A stretch of 64,000 bases of DNA from an uncultured Verrucomicrobiota bacterium (lineage in GTDB: Bacteria; Verrucomicrobiota; Kiritimatiellia; CAIVKH01). Below are positions 26,565 through 34,345 of the stretch, one piece after another. The position numbers were made by a program, and so were the translations under genes. The first letter of the stretch is position 1. Every line of letters starts with the position of its first letter. Location: NCBI GenBank assembly GCA_937996795.1, contig CALKUH010000045.1, positions 1 to 64,000 of the forward strand, in the 5' to 3' direction. The notes under the pieces are model-generated. The model was given only the letters and a program-made list of their open reading frames with translations, had not been told where the DNA came from and made no database searches.

Positions 26565-27566
26565 ATGGGTCCTGGCACGATAGTTTTGGTCACCGGCGCG
26601 ACGGGGTTCACCGGGTCGGTGTTGACGCGCAAGCTGGTGGAGCGGGGGGTGACGGTGCGTGCGATTGCGCGCGGCGAGCCGCCGGCCGCGCTGCGCGCGC
26701 TGCCGGTGCAATGGTTCACGGGGCAGGTGTACGACCCCGAGGTGGTGAAGGCCGCGTGCGAGGGGGTGCAGTTCGTGTTCCACGTCGCGGCGGCGTATCG
26801 CGCGGCGGGCGTGGCGGACGAGGTGTACGAGCTGGTCCACGTGACGAGCACGAAGCTGTTGGTCGAGGCGGCGGCGCGGCAGCCGGGGTTCCGCCGGTTC
26901 GTCCATGTGTCCACGGTCGGCGTGCACGGGCATATCGATGATCCGCCGGCGGACGAGACGTATCGCTTTGCGCCGGGCGACCTGTACCAGAATACGAAGG
27001 CGGAGGCGGAGCGCTGGCTGCGCGAGCATGCGCCGCGGTTTAACCTGCCGTGCACAGTGATCCGCCCGGCGGCGATCATGGGGGCGGATGACACGCGCCT
27101 GCTGAAGGTGTTCAAGCTCGCGACGAAGCCGGTGTTCCCGATGCTGGGCTATGGGAAGTGCCTGTATCATTTGATCCACGTGGAGGACCTGACCGACGCG
27201 ATGCTCGTGGCGGCGGAGCATCCCGCGGCGGTGGGCGAGGCGTTTATCGTGGGCAATACCGAGCCGATCCGGCTGGAGGACATGGGGCGGATCATCGCGC
27301 GGACGCTGGGCTGCGCGTTCCGCCCGGTGCGGATTCCGGCGTGGCCGTTTTTCCTCGCGGCGGGCGTGTGCGAGGCGGTTTGCAAGCCGCTCGGACTGGA
27401 GCCGCCGCTGCACCGGCGCCGCGTGGCGTTTTTTACGAAGGACCGCGCGTTTAATACCGCGAAATTGCGGGATCGACTGGGGTTCACGCCGCGCTACTCT
27501 AATGAAGCGGGCATCGTCGAGACGGCGAAGGCCTACGCGGCTAAAGGGTGGCTGAAGGCTGTATGA
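26565..27566 (+). CDS. NAD(P)-dependent epimerase/dehydratase family protein
   Basis: 333 residues from ATG 26565; no Shine-Dalgarno is visible because the dyad element runs to within 8 bp. It is an extended short-chain dehydrogenase with VTGATGFTGSVLTRKL (GxxGxxG), the AAAYRAAG and STVGVHG segments, and YQNTKAEAE holding the catalytic Tyr-x3-Lys. Substrate likely a nucleotide sugar or a sterol/dihydroflavonol-like ketone; it cannot be decided. It overlaps the acyltransferase gene (ATGA), followed by a glycosyltransferase, so a surface glycan pathway is the best guess. Confidence 0.85.
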   Translation: MGPGTIVLVTGATGFTGSVLTRKLVERGVTVRAIARGEPPAALRALPVQWFTGQVYDPEVVKAACEGVQFVFHVAAAYRAAGVADEVYELVHVTSTKLLVEAAARQPGFRRFVHVSTVGVHGHIDDPPADETYRFAPGDLYQNTKAEAERWLREHAPRFNLPCTVIRPAAIMGADDTRLLKVFKLATKPVFPMLGYGKCLYHLIHVEDLTDAMLVAAEHPAAVGEAFIVGNTEPIRLEDMGRIIARTLGCAFRPVRIPAWPFFLAAGVCEAVCKPLGLEPPLHRRRVAFFTKDRAFNTAKLRDRLGFTPRYSNEAGIVETAKAYAAKGWLKAV

Positions 27567-28294
27567 GCAGGGAATCGGTTGAAATCCAGAAGGAGCTGTT
27601 CGCGGAGAAGAAGTCCGCGTTGGCGAAGTATCGCGACCTCGTGGTGGGGCGCGCGGGGTTGTTCGCGCTGTTGACGTACGAACTGGTCACGGCGTTCAGC
27701 TATGTGCCGGGCGCGCTGGGGCTGTTCCTGCGCAGCAAGCTGTATCCGTGCCTGCTCGGGGCGTGCGGGCGCGGCGTGGTGTTCGGAACGGGCGTGGTGC
27801 TGCGGCATCCGCACAAGATCCGCCTGGGCGACAACGTGGTGGTGGACGACCACTGCGTGCTCGATGCGAAGGGGCAGTCCAACGCGGGCATCACCGTCGG
27901 CAGCGGCGTCTTCATCGGCCGCAACACGATCCTGAGCTGCAAGAACGGCGACATCGTGCTCGGGGACCAGGTGAACATCGGCTTCAACTGCGAAATCTTT
28001 TCCGGCGCGCGGGTGGAGCTCGGCGCGCGGGTGATGCTCGCGGCGTACACCTACATCATTGGCGGAGGCCATGCGTATGACCGGATTGATGTGTCGCCGC
28101 TGGAGCAGGCGCGCACGGCGGTGGGCGTGACGGTGGGCGAGGGGGCGTGGCTGGGCGCGGGCGTGAAGGTGCTGGACGGCACGTCCGTCGGCGCGCATTC
28201 GATCATCGGCGCGGGCGCGGTGGTGACGCGGGACATCCCGCCGCAGTCCATCGCGGCCGGCGTGCCCGCCGCGGTCGTGCGGAGCCGGACGTAA
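27563..28294 (+). CDS. Left-handed beta-helix (hexapeptide) acyltransferase
   Basis: 243 residues from ATG 27563. The N-terminal ~75 residues (with a hydrophobic RAGLFALLTYELVTAFSYVPGALGLFLR stretch) may bind membrane. The rest is a hexapeptide-repeat helix (IRLGDNVVVDDHCVLDAKG, ITVGSGVFIGRNTIL, IVLGDQVNIGFNCEI, VGEGAWLGAGVKVLDG, IIGAGAVVTRDIPP), ending IAAGVPAAVV as in CysE/WcaF-type enzymes. It probably acetylates a sugar hydroxyl or amine. In an operon with the epimerase and glycosyltransferase. Confidence 0.85.
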   Translation: MSRESVEIQKELFAEKKSALAKYRDLVVGRAGLFALLTYELVTAFSYVPGALGLFLRSKLYPCLLGACGRGVVFGTGVVLRHPHKIRLGDNVVVDDHCVLDAKGQSNAGITVGSGVFIGRNTILSCKNGDIVLGDQVNIGFNCEIFSGARVELGARVMLAAYTYIIGGGHAYDRIDVSPLEQARTAVGVTVGEGAWLGAGVKVLDGTSVGAHSIIGAGAVVTRDIPPQSIAAGVPAAVVRSRT

Positions 28295-29427
28295 TGGACG
28301 CGCAAGGCCGACATACGATCCTGCATCTGTGCGAGCATTTTGGCGGCCGGGAGGCGACGCTGCACGGCGTCGCGCGCGCGTTCCAGTGGTGGCTTCCGAA
28401 TTACGACGCGTCGCGGTTCCGCGTGCTGCTGTGCAGCCGCAAGGGGTGGGACAAGGCGGCGGAGCAGATGAAGGCGGCGGGCACGACGCCGTTTACGCTC
28501 GGCTACGGCAAGATGGATCCGCGCAACCTGGTCGCGCTGGCGCGGCTGATCCGCCGCGAGCGGGTGGACCTGATCCACGCGCACGGCTACGGCGCGTGCA
28601 CATGGGGGCGGATCGCGGGGCTGCTGTTCCGCAAGCCGGTGATTGTGCACGAGCGCTGCAACTACCACACCGTGCCGCTCTACCAGCGCCCGGTGGAATG
28701 GCTGCTGGCGCCGTTCACCGCGCACGCGTTCGCCGTGTCGGAGTCCACGCGCCAGTTCTGCATCCACAAACGATACCTCAAGCCGGAGCGCGTGGAGACG
28801 CTGTACAACGGGATCCTGCTGACCGATTTGCCGGAGGCGACGCCGGATTGGAAGGCGCAGTTGCGGGAAATGTTCGGCACCGCGGGTGATGCGCCGCTGC
28901 TGGGCATCGTGGGCCGCATTGAAAGCCACAAGGGGCACGTGGACGCCTTGCGCGCGCTGAAGGTGTTGCTCCAGACGCATCCGCGCGCGCGGTTGTGGAT
29001 TGTCGGCGATGGCGCCTACGAACCGGAGGTGCGCCGGTTTGTGGCGGAGCAGGGCTTGGGCGATTCGGTGAAGTTCCTCGGCTTCCGGCGCGACGTGCGG
29101 CAGGTGATCCAGTGCTTTGACGCGCAGATTTTTCCGAGCCACCAGGAGGGCACGCCGAACACGTTGTACGAGGCGATGCTAGCGGGGGTGCCGCCCGCGG
29201 CGTCCACGGCGGACGGGCAGGGGGAGATCCTGGAGCACGAGAAGACCGCGCTGTTGTTTGAGCCCGGCGACCACGCGACCCTGGCGAAGCATCTCGCCCG
29301 CCTGCTCGACGACCCCGCGCTGCGCCAGCGCCTCGGCGCCGCCGTGCGCGCGCGCATCGCGGATTTCGACGGCCGCCGCTGCATCCAAAAAATGGAGCAG
29401 ACCTACACCCGCCTGCTCGGCGGGTAG
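28294..29427 (+). CDS. Glycosyltransferase family 4 (GT-B) protein
   Basis: 377 residues from ATG 28294, which shares one base with the previous stop. GT-B fold: N-terminal LHLCEHFGGREATLHGVARAF, LIHAHGYGACTWGRIAGLLF; C-terminal GIVGRIESHKGHVDALRAL (nucleotide-binding), VKFLGFRRDVRQVI and the EX7E-like SHQEGTPNTLYEAMLAG. It transfers a sugar from a nucleotide donor, probably in LPS or exopolysaccharide synthesis. Cytosolic or peripheral; no membrane helix is visible. Acceptor unknown. Confidence 0.88.
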   Translation: MDAQGRHTILHLCEHFGGREATLHGVARAFQWWLPNYDASRFRVLLCSRKGWDKAAEQMKAAGTTPFTLGYGKMDPRNLVALARLIRRERVDLIHAHGYGACTWGRIAGLLFRKPVIVHERCNYHTVPLYQRPVEWLLAPFTAHAFAVSESTRQFCIHKRYLKPERVETLYNGILLTDLPEATPDWKAQLREMFGTAGDAPLLGIVGRIESHKGHVDALRALKVLLQTHPRARLWIVGDGAYEPEVRRFVAEQGLGDSVKFLGFRRDVRQVIQCFDAQIFPSHQEGTPNTLYEAMLAGVPPAASTADGQGEILEHEKTALLFEPGDHATLAKHLARLLDDPALRQRLGAAVRARIADFDGRRCIQKMEQTYTRLLGG

Positions 29428-29508
29428 GATGCGGCGAAGCAGATTCCCGCGAAACGCGCCAAGCACGCGTAAGGGACGATTAGGGGGGGGGCGTTCCGGC
29501 CAGGCCTG

Positions 29509-29537
29509 TTGACAAAAGGCACACGTAAGGATAGCTT
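29509..29537 (+). promoter_or_regulatory. Promoter of the toxin-antitoxin pair
   Basis: TTGACA (29509-29514), 17-bp spacer, TAGCTT (29532-29537). The ATG at 29546 is 8 nt on, so the toxin mRNA appears leaderless. A G9 run (29483-29491) lies upstream. Confidence 0.5.
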
Positions 29538-29545
29538 GTCTGTTG

Positions 29546-29815
29546 ATGAGCGAGTACGACTGGAATGACGATAAAAACGCCCTTCTGGAGCGGACTCGTG
29601 GTGTTTGCTTCGAAGACGTATTGGTGTGTATTGAAAACGGTGACGTCCTTGACGTTATGTTTCATCCCAATCGCGAGCGGTATCCGGATCAGTATGTTAT
29701 CGTCCTAAAAATGGCGGATTACGTTTGGCTCGTGCCATATATAAAAACCAGAGGAGTGCGTTTTCTGAAGACGATCATTCCAAGTCGCAAGGCCGCGAGG
29801 GAGTACCTGTCATGA
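29546..29815 (+). CDS. brnT: BrnT-like toxin
   Basis: 89 residues from ATG 29546. The YDWNDDKNALLERTRGVCFEDVL opening matches the BrnT family start (W-[DN]-x3-N), followed by VLDVMFHPNRERYPDQYVIVL and the ending FLKTIIPSRKAAREYLS. BrnT toxins are RelE-fold ribonucleases that act on mRNA. The stop overlaps the antitoxin start by 4 bp. It looks less GC-rich than its neighbours, consistent with mobility. Canonical order (toxin first) fits BrnTA. Confidence 0.72.
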   Translation: MSEYDWNDDKNALLERTRGVCFEDVLVCIENGDVLDVMFHPNRERYPDQYVIVLKMADYVWLVPYIKTRGVRFLKTIIPSRKAAREYLS

Positions 29816-30093
29816 ACAAGACGCCAGCGTTGGACAAGGAAGAGCTGCAGATCCTGGAAGACTTCGAACGGGGCGAGTTCAAGCGCGTGCCGAACTTCCC
29901 CGCGGAGAAACGGGCTCTTGAGGATGCGGCTCGGAATACCCTGCAGAAGGATCGTCGCATCAACATTCGCATCTCGTCGCGCGATCTGGCGCGCATTCAG
30001 ATGCGAGCGGCCCGGGAGGGCATGCCCTACCAGACGTACATTTCCAGCACGTTGCACAAGCTGGTGTCCGGCAGATTGCAGGAACGAGCCTGA
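29812..30093 (+). CDS. CopG/BrnA-type antitoxin
   Basis: 93 residues from ATG 29812. The N-terminal ~45 residues are charged and probably bind the toxin. The C-terminal half (DRRINIRISSRDLARIQMRAAREGMPYQTYISSTLHKLVSG) is a ribbon-helix-helix DNA-binding domain of CopG type. It should neutralise the toxin and repress the operon by binding near 29509-29545. Translation is coupled to the toxin gene. Confidence 0.75.
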   Translation: MNKTPALDKEELQILEDFERGEFKRVPNFPAEKRALEDAARNTLQKDRRINIRISSRDLARIQMRAAREGMPYQTYISSTLHKLVSGRLQERA

Positions 30094-30118
30094 GCCGCAC
30101 CCGGACGCGGGTCGGTCC

Positions 30119-30147
30119 TTGATTGGGCGGGGGGAGTGGGATAGGCT
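30119..30147 (+). promoter_or_regulatory. Candidate promoter of trpS
   Basis: TTGATT (30119-30124), 17-bp spacer, TAGGCT (30142-30147), 23 nt before the ATG at 30171. Confidence 0.35.
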
Positions 30148-30170
30148 CGCGGGTCTTTTTGAGATGACCC

Positions 30171-31133
30171 ATGAGAATTCTGTCCGGCATTCAACCTTCG
30201 GGGCGGCTTCACCTGGGCAACTACTTTGGCATGATGCGGCCGGCCATTGAGTTGCAGGACCGGGGGGAGGCGTTCTATTTCATCGCGAACTACCACGCCC
30301 TGACGACGGTCACGGATGCGGAGGCGCTGCGGCGCGGCACGCTGGATGTCGCCCTTGATTTCCTGGCCTGCGGGCTCGATCCGGCGCGGACGGTGTTTTA
30401 CCGGCAGAGCGATGTGCCGGAGGTGACGGAATTGACGTGGTTGCTGTCGGTGATCACGCCGATGGGGCTGCTGGAGCGCTGTCACTCCTACAAGGACAAG
30501 ATCGCGAAGGGCATTGCGGCGTCGCATGGCCTGTTCGCGTATCCGGTGTTGATGGCGGCGGACATCCTCGCGGTGCAGGCGGACCTGGTGCCCGTGGGGC
30601 GCGACCAGAAACAGCATGTGGAGGTCACGCGCGACGTGGCGATCAAGTTCAACAACCAGTACGGCGAGGTGTTCCGGATCCCGAAGGAGGAGATCCGCGA
30701 GGATGTCGCCGTGGTGCCGGGGCTCGACGGCCAGAAGATGTCGAAGTCCTACAACAACACGATCGAGATTTTCGGGGACCCGAAGGAGACGCGCGCGCGC
30801 ATCATGCGCATCGTGACCGACAGCAAGGGCGTGGCCGACGCGAAGGACCCGGACACCTGCAACGTGTTCGCGTTGTACCGGTTGTTCGCGACGCCGGAGG
30901 AGCGCGAGGCGATGGCCGCGCGGTACCGCGCGGGCGGCATGGGGTACGGCGACGCGAAGAAGGCGCTGCACGAGAAGTTCGAGGCGCATTTCGGCCCGCT
31001 GCGCGCGAAGCGCGCGGAGCTGGCGGCGAAGCCGGAGTACGTGGAGGACATCCTGCGGCGTGGCGCGGCGCGCGCACGCGCCGAGGCGGTGGCGACGTTG
31101 AAAAAGGCCCGCGCGGCCATGGGGCTCGACTAG
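30171..31133 (+). CDS. trpS: Tryptophanyl-tRNA synthetase
   Basis: 320 residues. Class I signatures: SGIQPSGRLHLGNYFGM (HIGH variant) and KMSKSYNN (KMSKS). The Trp-pocket and dimer regions are recognisable (FLACGLDP, YPVLMAADIL, GRDQKQHVE). Charges tRNA-Trp with Trp. No N-terminal extension. It is separated by one base from scpA, and the order trpS-scpA-scpB recurs in several bacterial groups. Confidence 0.97.
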   Translation: MRILSGIQPSGRLHLGNYFGMMRPAIELQDRGEAFYFIANYHALTTVTDAEALRRGTLDVALDFLACGLDPARTVFYRQSDVPEVTELTWLLSVITPMGLLERCHSYKDKIAKGIAASHGLFAYPVLMAADILAVQADLVPVGRDQKQHVEVTRDVAIKFNNQYGEVFRIPKEEIREDVAVVPGLDGQKMSKSYNNTIEIFGDPKETRARIMRIVTDSKGVADAKDPDTCNVFALYRLFATPEEREAMAARYRAGGMGYGDAKKALHEKFEAHFGPLRAKRAELAAKPEYVEDILRRGAARARAEAVATLKKARAAMGLD

Positions 31134-31134
31134 C

Positions 31135-31866
31135 ATGTCCGGACGCGACGAATACAAGCTGCAGCTCGACGTGTTCGAGGGGCCGCTCGACCTGCTGTTG
31201 TACCTGATCAAGCGGGATGAGCTGGACATCTACAACATCCCGATCGAGCGGGTGACGCAGCAGTACATGCAGTACCTCGACACGATGCAGATGCTCGACC
31301 TGAACATCGCGGGCGAGTTCCTCGTGATGGCGGCGACGCTGATGATGATCAAGAGCCGCATGCTGCTGCCGGTGGAGGAGCGCCCGGAGCTGGAGCCGGA
31401 GGAGGAGGACCCGCGCTGGGACCTCGTGCGGCAGCTCGTCGAGTACAAGAAATTCAAGGACGCGGCGATGCACCTCGAGGAGCTGGCGTTGCGGCGCGAA
31501 GGCGTGTTCGCGCGCGAGGGCGACCATGTGCATCTCGGCGCGGAGCCGGATGTCGCGCTGAACGATGTCAGCATTTTCGACCTGATCTCGGCGTTCAACG
31601 AGGCGCTGAAGAAGGCGCCGAAGGAGAGCGTCGCGGAGCTGTTCGCGGACCGGTACACGGTGGCGGAGAAGGTGGACTACCTGTCGAAGCTGCTGGTGGA
31701 GCGGCGCTCGGTGCGGCTGGGCGAGGTGTTGCGCGGGATGCAGCATCGCTACGAGATGGTGTGCACGTTCCTCGCGGTGTTGGAACTGATCCGCCTGAAG
31801 CAGTTGCGCGCTGTGCAGGATCGGGTGTTTGGAGACATTGAACTGGTGGCCGCCGACGCGGTGTAG
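31135..31866 (+). CDS. scpA: Segregation and condensation protein A (kleisin)
   Basis: 243 residues. N-terminal kleisin motif YKLQLDVFEGPLDLLLYLIKRDELDIYNIPI, then LVMAATLMMIKSRMLLP, a variable middle and a C-terminal winged helix (VCTFLAVLELIRLKQLRAVQD). ScpA bridges SMC heads and binds ScpB to form the chromosome-condensing complex. Length matches the family. No separate promoter is visible. Confidence 0.95.
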   Translation: MSGRDEYKLQLDVFEGPLDLLLYLIKRDELDIYNIPIERVTQQYMQYLDTMQMLDLNIAGEFLVMAATLMMIKSRMLLPVEERPELEPEEEDPRWDLVRQLVEYKKFKDAAMHLEELALRREGVFAREGDHVHLGAEPDVALNDVSIFDLISAFNEALKKAPKESVAELFADRYTVAEKVDYLSKLLVERRSVRLGEVLRGMQHRYEMVCTFLAVLELIRLKQLRAVQDRVFGDIELVAADAV

Positions 31867-31882
31867 CCTGGGAGGATCGATT

Positions 31883-32725
31883 GTGACGGAGACCCACGTA
31901 CTGCCGGAACTGAAGCAGATCATCGGCGCGATGTTGTTCGCGGCGAAGGGATCGGTGAGCCCGGGCGACATCCGGCGCTGCCTCAAGCTGGTGGCGGAGG
32001 AGCGCGGCGGCCCCTACAAGGATTTCGCCGAGGTCACGGAAAAGGAAGTGGTTGCCGCGATGGAGGCGTTGCGCGAGCAGTTGCGCGAGGCGCATGCGGG
32101 GGTGCACATCAACGAAGTGGCCAGCGGCTACCGCATGGAGAACGACGCGGACTGCGGGCCGTGGTTGCGGCAGTTGCTTCAAAAAGGGCGGGCGAACCGG
32201 CTGAGCCGTCCCGCGCTGGAGACCCTTGCGGTGATCGCCTATCGCCAGCCCGCGACGCGCGGGGAAATTGAGGCCGTGCGCGGCGTGGCGGTGGACCAGA
32301 TTCTGCGGAACCTGATGGAGTTGCAGCTCATCCGCATCACCGGGCGCAGCGAGTTGCCGGGCCGGCCGTGGCAATTCGGGACCACGCAGAAATTCCTCGA
32401 ATATTTCGGCCTAAAGGACGTGAAGGATCTGCCCGGCGTCGAGGAGCTGCGCCGGATGGAGGCGGAGCAGGAAGCGCGCAAGTCGGCGACGAAGGTCGAG
32501 GAGCCGGTGATGGCGCCCGCGGAGGAGGAGACTGCGAAAGCGGAGGCGCTCGAAGAAGCGAAGCCGGCGCCCGAAGCCGAGGATGAGGACGCCGATGACG
32601 GTGATGAGGACGAGTACGACGACGATGAGTTTGAGGACGATGAGGAAGACGAGGACGACGACGGGGACGACGAGGACGAGGAAGAGGGCGATGATGAAGA
32701 AGAGTCCGGCGAAAAAGAACGCTAG
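31883..32725 (+). CDS. scpB: Segregation and condensation protein B with long acidic tail
   Basis: 280 residues from GTG 31883, with GGGAGGAT upstream. Two winged-helix domains: the first from LPELKQIIGAMLFAAKG, the second with SRPALETLAVIAYRQPATRGEIEAVRGV and the C-terminal TQKFLEYFGLKDVKDLPGVEELR. After about residue 195 comes an Ala/Glu linker, then ~48 residues that are almost only Asp and Glu. Such a tail is not usual for ScpB (~180-200 residues) and may be an electrostatic regulator of DNA binding. Its coding region overlaps the next gene by 32 bp. Confidence 0.92.
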   Translation: MTETHVLPELKQIIGAMLFAAKGSVSPGDIRRCLKLVAEERGGPYKDFAEVTEKEVVAAMEALREQLREAHAGVHINEVASGYRMENDADCGPWLRQLLQKGRANRLSRPALETLAVIAYRQPATRGEIEAVRGVAVDQILRNLMELQLIRITGRSELPGRPWQFGTTQKFLEYFGLKDVKDLPGVEELRRMEAEQEARKSATKVEEPVMAPAEEETAKAEALEEAKPAPEAEDEDADDGDEDEYDDDEFEDDEEDEDDDGDDEDEEEGDDEEESGEKER

Positions 32726-33236
32726 CGCGGGCGCGAAGAAGCTCGACGCGTTGCGGAAGAAGATTGACGTCCTCGACGGGCGCCTGGTGTCGCTGCTGAA
32801 CCAGCGCAGCCGGATTGCGCAGGCGATTGGCCGCCTGAAGCACCGCGCGGGCGGGGCGTTGTATGTGCCGGAGCGCGAGCGCGACGTGCTGGCGCGGGTG
32901 CGCAAGCGGAACCGGGGGCCCCTTTCGAACAAGGCGCTGGAGTCGATTTACCGCGAGATCATGTCGGCGGCCCTTGCGCTGGAAGGCGCCATGGACATCG
33001 GGGTGTTGGGCGATGCGGCGGGGGTGGCGCGCAATCTCTTCGGCGCGAGCGCACGCTACGTGCCGGCGGGTTCGCCGTCGGCCGCGGTCGCGGCGTTGTG
33101 CGCGGGACGGTGGCAGGCGCTTTGCCTGCCGGAGGCGGCGGTGACGGCCGCATGTGCCGAGCTCCAGACGGGCCGGCTGCGCGCGTGTGGCCCGGCTGTG
33201 AACGGTGTGGTTGTCCTCGTGCGGGGTGGCGCGTGA
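32694..33236 (+). CDS. AroQ-type chorismate mutase with truncated prephenate-dehydratase-like tail
   Basis: 180 residues if started at the second of two tandem ATGs (32691, 32694), inside the scpB acidic tail. Residues ~15-90 are an AroQ domain: LDALRKKIDVLDGRLVSLLNQRSRIAQAIGRLKH and the ERERDVLARV/ESIYREIM helices. The remaining ~90 resemble only the first half of a prephenate dehydratase domain (IGVLGDAAGVARNLFG, then a PSAAVAALCAG segment); the catalytic TRF motif and ACT domain are absent. It converts chorismate to prephenate; dehydratase activity is not expected. It overlaps the aminotransferase start by 4 bp. Confidence 0.8.
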   Translation: MKKSPAKKNASAGAKKLDALRKKIDVLDGRLVSLLNQRSRIAQAIGRLKHRAGGALYVPERERDVLARVRKRNRGPLSNKALESIYREIMSAALALEGAMDIGVLGDAAGVARNLFGASARYVPAGSPSAAVAALCAGRWQALCLPEAAVTAACAELQTGRLRACGPAVNGVVVLVRGGA

Positions 33237-34342
33237 GCGGGCTCGTGGCGGCGGCGAAGCCGTGGGTGGGGGCGCTGGCGACGTATCAACCCGGAAAGCC
33301 GATTGAAGAAGTGGCGCGCGAGCTGGGATTGGGCGATCCATCGACCATCCTGAAGCTGGCCTCCAATGAAAATTCGCTCGGCCCGTCGCCGCGTGCGCTG
33401 GAGGCCATGGCGCGAGTTGCGGGCCGGATGCACATCTACCCGGACGGCGATTCGTTCTACCTGCGCGACGCGCTGGCCCGGACCCTGAAGGTCTCCCGCG
33501 AGGAGCTCTTCCTCGGCCACGGGAGCAACGAAATCCTCGCGCTGCTGGCCCACATCTACCTGGGGCCGGGCACGAGCGCGGTGATGTCGCAGTATGCCTT
33601 TGTCGTCTACAAGCTCGTGACCGCGCTGTACGAGGGGGTGTCGATTGAGGTTCCGGCGCGCGAGTTTGGGCACGATTTGGACGCGATCCGGGCGGCGATC
33701 CGTCCCGACACGCGGCTGGTCTTCGTGGCGAACCCGAACAACCCGACCGGCACGCTGCTGCCGGCGGAGGCGCTGTACCGGTTTCTCGACGCGCTCCCGC
33801 CCCATGTCGTGGCCGTGCTGGATGAGGCCTACATCGAACTGCTGCCGCCGCGCCAGCAGCCCGACACGCTGCGTTACGTCCGCGAGCGGAAGAATGTCTT
33901 CGTGTTGCGCACGTTCTCCAAGGCGCACGGGCTGGCCGGATTGCGCATCGGGTATGCGGTGGCGGCACCGGAGGGGATCGCCCTGCTGAACCGGGTGCGT
34001 CAGCCGTTCAACGTGAACGCGATGGCGCAGGCGGCTGCGCTGGCGGCGCTGGATGACGAGGCGCACCTGGCGCGCACGCGGATGATGGTGGAGGAGGGGC
34101 TGGACCAGCTTTCACAGGGGCTTGCGGCGATGGGGGTGGGCTATGTACCCTCCGCGGCCAACTTTGTCCTTGTGAAGGTCGGGAAGGGCCGTGAATACTT
34201 TGAGGCCCTGTTGCGCCAGCGGGTGATCGTGCGTCCGGTGGACAACTACGGGTTGCCGGAATACATCCGCGTCACGGTGGGGACTCGGGAGGAGAACCAG
34301 CGCTTCCTGGATGCGCTGGCGGTGGTGCGAGGGAAGGTCTAA
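33233..34342 (+). CDS. hisC: HisC-family (histidinol-phosphate or aromatic) aminotransferase
   Basis: 369 residues from GTG 33233 (overlapping the previous stop). Class I/II PLP fold: KLASNENSLGPSP, FLGHGSNEILALL, NPNNPTGTLLP, VLDEAYIEL, and the PLP-binding Lys in RTFSKAHGLAGLRIGYA. HisC enzymes make histidinol phosphate, but many also transaminate prephenate, phenylpyruvate or hydroxyphenylpyruvate. Sitting between chorismate mutase and DAHP synthase, an aromatic role is likely, perhaps in addition to histidine. Confidence 0.87.
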   Translation: MSGLVAAAKPWVGALATYQPGKPIEEVARELGLGDPSTILKLASNENSLGPSPRALEAMARVAGRMHIYPDGDSFYLRDALARTLKVSREELFLGHGSNEILALLAHIYLGPGTSAVMSQYAFVVYKLVTALYEGVSIEVPAREFGHDLDAIRAAIRPDTRLVFVANPNNPTGTLLPAEALYRFLDALPPHVVAVLDEAYIELLPPRQQPDTLRYVRERKNVFVLRTFSKAHGLAGLRIGYAVAAPEGIALLNRVRQPFNVNAMAQAAALAALDDEAHLARTRMMVEEGLDQLSQGLAAMGVGYVPSAANFVLVKVGKGREYFEALLRQRVIVRPVDNYGLPEYIRVTVGTREENQRFLDALAVVRGKV

Positions 34343-34345
34343 TTC

